A model generated the notes under the pieces. It was not told where the DNA came from. It saw only the letters and a list, made by a program, of their open reading frames with translations, and searched no databases. A stretch of 6,562 nt of DNA from Oligoflexia bacterium (lineage in GTDB: Bacteria > Bdellovibrionota > JAFGOL01): positions 1-6,562 of the forward strand of contig JAFGOL010000089.1 of assembly GCA_016926495.1 (NCBI GenBank), written 5' to 3'. Positions 5,023 to 6,562 of the stretch are shown in pieces (within the stretch, counting starts at the first letter, position 1; every line of letters begins with the position of its first letter). Both the position numbers and the translations under genes were made by a program.

Positions 5023-5958
5023 TTAATCAACTCTTATGGCTTCTATCTTGGGGTCTACCTTGTCCCTGAGAGTTTGCTGTATGGTGTACTCTACAGTATT
5101 TGTAGCCGCGGAACATGATTTACATGTGCCTTTAAGCGTAAAATAGAGCTTTGTATTCCTGATATCTATTATTTCAAGGTTTCCGCCGTCCCTTTTCAGT
5201 ACCGGAATAATATCCTGCTGCAGGACCTTTTCAATCTGCTTGCTTAGCTGATAGGGGGTTTTTTCCTGGGAATCCTCATAATTATCGGTAGTTACATCAT
5301 GAACTTCCTTTAAAAGATCCCTGATCCCGCCTTCCTCGTCAATGCAGGAACCGCAAACACTGCCGACTTTCAGAATACTGACAACTTCTTCAACTGATTT
5401 CAGGTTAAGGTCCCTTATCTGCTCAACCAGGTATCCCCTGCTTAAATTCATGCAACGGCATACTATTTTTTTGTCCCGGGACGCTTCTTCTTCATTGGAA
5501 TTACCGGATATTTTCAATCCGTATTGTGCCGGGTCAAGCCCCCGTTTTTTGGCCCAGTTTGCTATGGCAGAGTGCAGGGCCTCAATCCCCATAATGGAAC
5601 AGTGAATTTTCTGGGTCGGCAACCCGTTGAGGAAATCAACAATATCCTCTTTTGTCAGGGACAGGGCCTTAAGGGGTGTTAATTTTTTTGATTCGATAAT
5701 AATACACAGGGCTTCACTTGCCGCAATGGCGGATGTACAGCCGAATGTTAAATACCTGACGGCAGTTATAACGTCATTCTCCGGGTTATTTTCATCCTTT
5801 TTGACTGAAAAGGTAAGCTTAATGGCGTCCCCGCACACAAGGGAGCCGTGAAAGCCTTCCCCGTCAGGATTTTCAATTTCCCCTATATGACTCTCTTTTT
5901 TATGGGCGATCGCGTCCATAAATAATTGCTTTGTTTTTTCCGAGTATTCCCACGCCAT
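5023..5958 (-). CDS. nifU: NifU iron-sulfur cluster scaffold, three domains
   Basis: This scaffold protein assembles transient [2Fe-2S]/[4Fe-4S] clusters from iron and NifS-derived sulfur and hands them to apoproteins. All three NifU domains are present in 311 residues. An IscU-like N-terminal domain (1-135) has cluster cysteines 42 (VCGDAIKL), 74 (TFGCTSAIA) and 120 (HCSIMG), with Asp44 also conserved. A central Bfd-like [2Fe-2S] domain (about 165-220) has CRC at 167-169 and CGSC at 202-205. A C-terminal Nfu domain (about 235-311) has CKSC at 279-282. All expected cluster ligands are present. It is first in the operon and followed 11 bases later by nifS. The ATG at 5958 is preceded only by a distant purine stretch (AAGGGA, about 14 bases away), so initiation looks weak. 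It is divergent from the protease gene across 60 bases. Confidence 0.95.
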   Translation of the reverse strand: MAWEYSEKTKQLFMDAIAHKKESHIGEIENPDGEGFHGSLVCGDAIKLTFSVKKDENNPENDVITAVRYLTFGCTSAIAASEALCIIIESKKLTPLKALSLTKEDIVDFLNGLPTQKIHCSIMGIEALHSAIANWAKKRGLDPAQYGLKISGNSNEEEASRDKKIVCRCMNLSRGYLVEQIRDLNLKSVEEVVSILKVGSVCGSCIDEEGGIRDLLKEVHDVTTDNYEDSQEKTPYQLSKQIEKVLQQDIIPVLKRDGGNLEIIDIRNTKLYFTLKGTCKSCSAATNTVEYTIQQTLRDKVDPKIEAIRVD

Positions 5959-6018
5959 AACTATGGCTTTTATCCCTTTTTGCTGAAGATAACAAGCACA
6001 TTTTCCGATAAGATAAGC
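5959..6018. promoter_or_regulatory. Divergent intergenic region, nifU and protease gene
   Basis: These sixty bases separate two genes read away from each other, so both promoters must lie here or overlap the coding starts. I could not find a convincing -35/-10 pair in either direction and see no operator palindrome, so no site is called. Neither start has a strong Shine-Dalgarno sequence nearby. Confidence 0.4.
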
Positions 6019-6562
6019 ATGAGAACCCTGATATTCCTGTTATTATTAACAAGTTCCGTTATTGCGCTTCCGCAGCAAATGGAAGGGGTCTACCTGCTTG
6101 AACTCGCGGACAGGGATGGAAAGATAATATCAAAGGCAAGCGGATTTACAAGCGGTAACGTGCTGTTTACCAGCTTTCATTTTTTGAATTCCAGGCTCTT
6201 GGAAGCGGACAAAGTATTCGTAACCGGCTCCGGCAATAGAAAATACGATGTTTCGGTTATTGGCTACAGCGAGCTTAATGACATACTTTTACTGGAAGCG
6301 CCCGCCGACGGACAAAGGGAATTTTTAATAGCGGAAAAATGCCGGCCTCCTTATTTTGTAGCGGGTTTTTACAGGGATACGCCTCTTATCATTAAAAGCG
6401 ATTATGCCCAAAAGACGGAGCTCAGGGGTGTATACAGGCTTCCGGTATATTTGAAAAAAGGATTCAGCGGCTCTCCCCTGCTTGACGAGGCCGCGCGCGT
6501 TTGCGGGATGGTTGTTTTGTCCAGCGAGCAAAACGCGAGTTCGGTAGCGGTTTCGTACGGGC
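6019..6562 (+). CDS. Secreted trypsin-like serine protease, 3'-truncated by the window
   Basis: The 181 codons in the window encode an exported S1-fold peptidase. Residues 1-17 form a signal peptide (MRTLIFLLLLTSSVIALP), with likely cleavage after Ala17 and export to the periplasm or outside. The chymotrypsin-fold triad can be placed: His54 in FTSFHFL, where the usual context is TAAHV; Asp88 in NDILLLEAP, the equivalent of DLALL; and Ser150 in GFSGSPLLD, the GxSG nucleophile motif. Cys108 and Cys162 might form a disulfide. Spacing suits the DegP/trypsin-like group, and the protease domain is nearly complete at the window edge. A PDZ or other C-terminal domain could follow but cannot be seen. 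The ATG at 6019 is the first start with a signal peptide; no strong ribosome binding site precedes it. It is divergent from nifU and probably unrelated to it. The substrate is unknown. Confidence 0.82.
   Translation, partial: MRTLIFLLLLTSSVIALPQQMEGVYLLELADRDGKIISKASGFTSGNVLFTSFHFLNSRLLEADKVFVTGSGNRKYDVSVIGYSELNDILLLEAPADGQREFLIAEKCRPPYFVAGFYRDTPLIIKSDYAQKTELRGVYRLPVYLKKGFSGSPLLDEAARVCGMVVLSSEQNASSVAVSYG

Noticed and set aside
6325..6531. Minus-strand open frame of 68 codons near the right edge
   Set aside because: It is antisense to the serine protease, whose signal peptide and catalytic triad are clear in the plus frame.

Overview
This is a bacterial window with a housekeeping iron-sulfur locus on the right (about 3.8-6.0 kb) and a patchwork accessory region on the left (about 0.1-3.3 kb). 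The taxon cannot be fixed from the sequence. The DNA is moderately AT-rich and the intact tRNA-Leu has a genome-encoded CCA end. A three-domain NifU beside a NifS-type cysteine desulfurase suggests a free-living, probably anaerobic or microaerophilic bacterium (inference). Purine-rich Shine-Dalgarno sequences are weak or absent at every gene start I examined.

Left end (1-940): the C-terminal piece of a large serine recombinase lies on the minus strand and ends abruptly near 572-592. It abuts the C-terminal piece of a TPR-like helical protein on the plus strand that carries a frameshift. Both look like decayed remnants joined at an old insertion or deletion boundary.

Middle (939-3308): an intact Fic-family AMP-transferase with a C-terminal winged helix is read from a promoter that overlaps a perfect 18-bp inverted repeat. 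Next comes a region organised around a tRNA-Leu(CAG) gene. Two fragments of a tRNA-Leu, the 3' part at 2141-2181 and the 5' part at 3192-3220, are complementary halves broken at the same point in the anticodon stem. Between them sit an intact tRNA-Leu (2330-2412) and a HEPN/MNT (hepT/mntA) toxin-antitoxin pair. A 117-bp direct repeat brackets the toxin-antitoxin pair; it contains the tRNA 5' half, its upstream flank and the last codons of the next protein gene. The likely story is insertion of about 1 kb into a tRNA-Leu, with the insert supplying a whole replacement tRNA.

Right (3282-6562): after a small unrecognised protein gene come nifU then nifS, read leftward as a two-gene operon for iron-sulfur cluster assembly: NifS mobilises sulfur from cysteine and NifU is the scaffold. 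Divergent from nifU, and running off the right edge, is a secreted trypsin-like serine protease with a recognisable His/Asp/Ser triad.

The accessory half is notable because both intact protein systems around the tRNA-Leu, Fic and MntA/HepT, belong to families that transfer AMP onto target proteins, and both have a TATAAT element immediately before the start codon, as expected for leaderless mRNAs.
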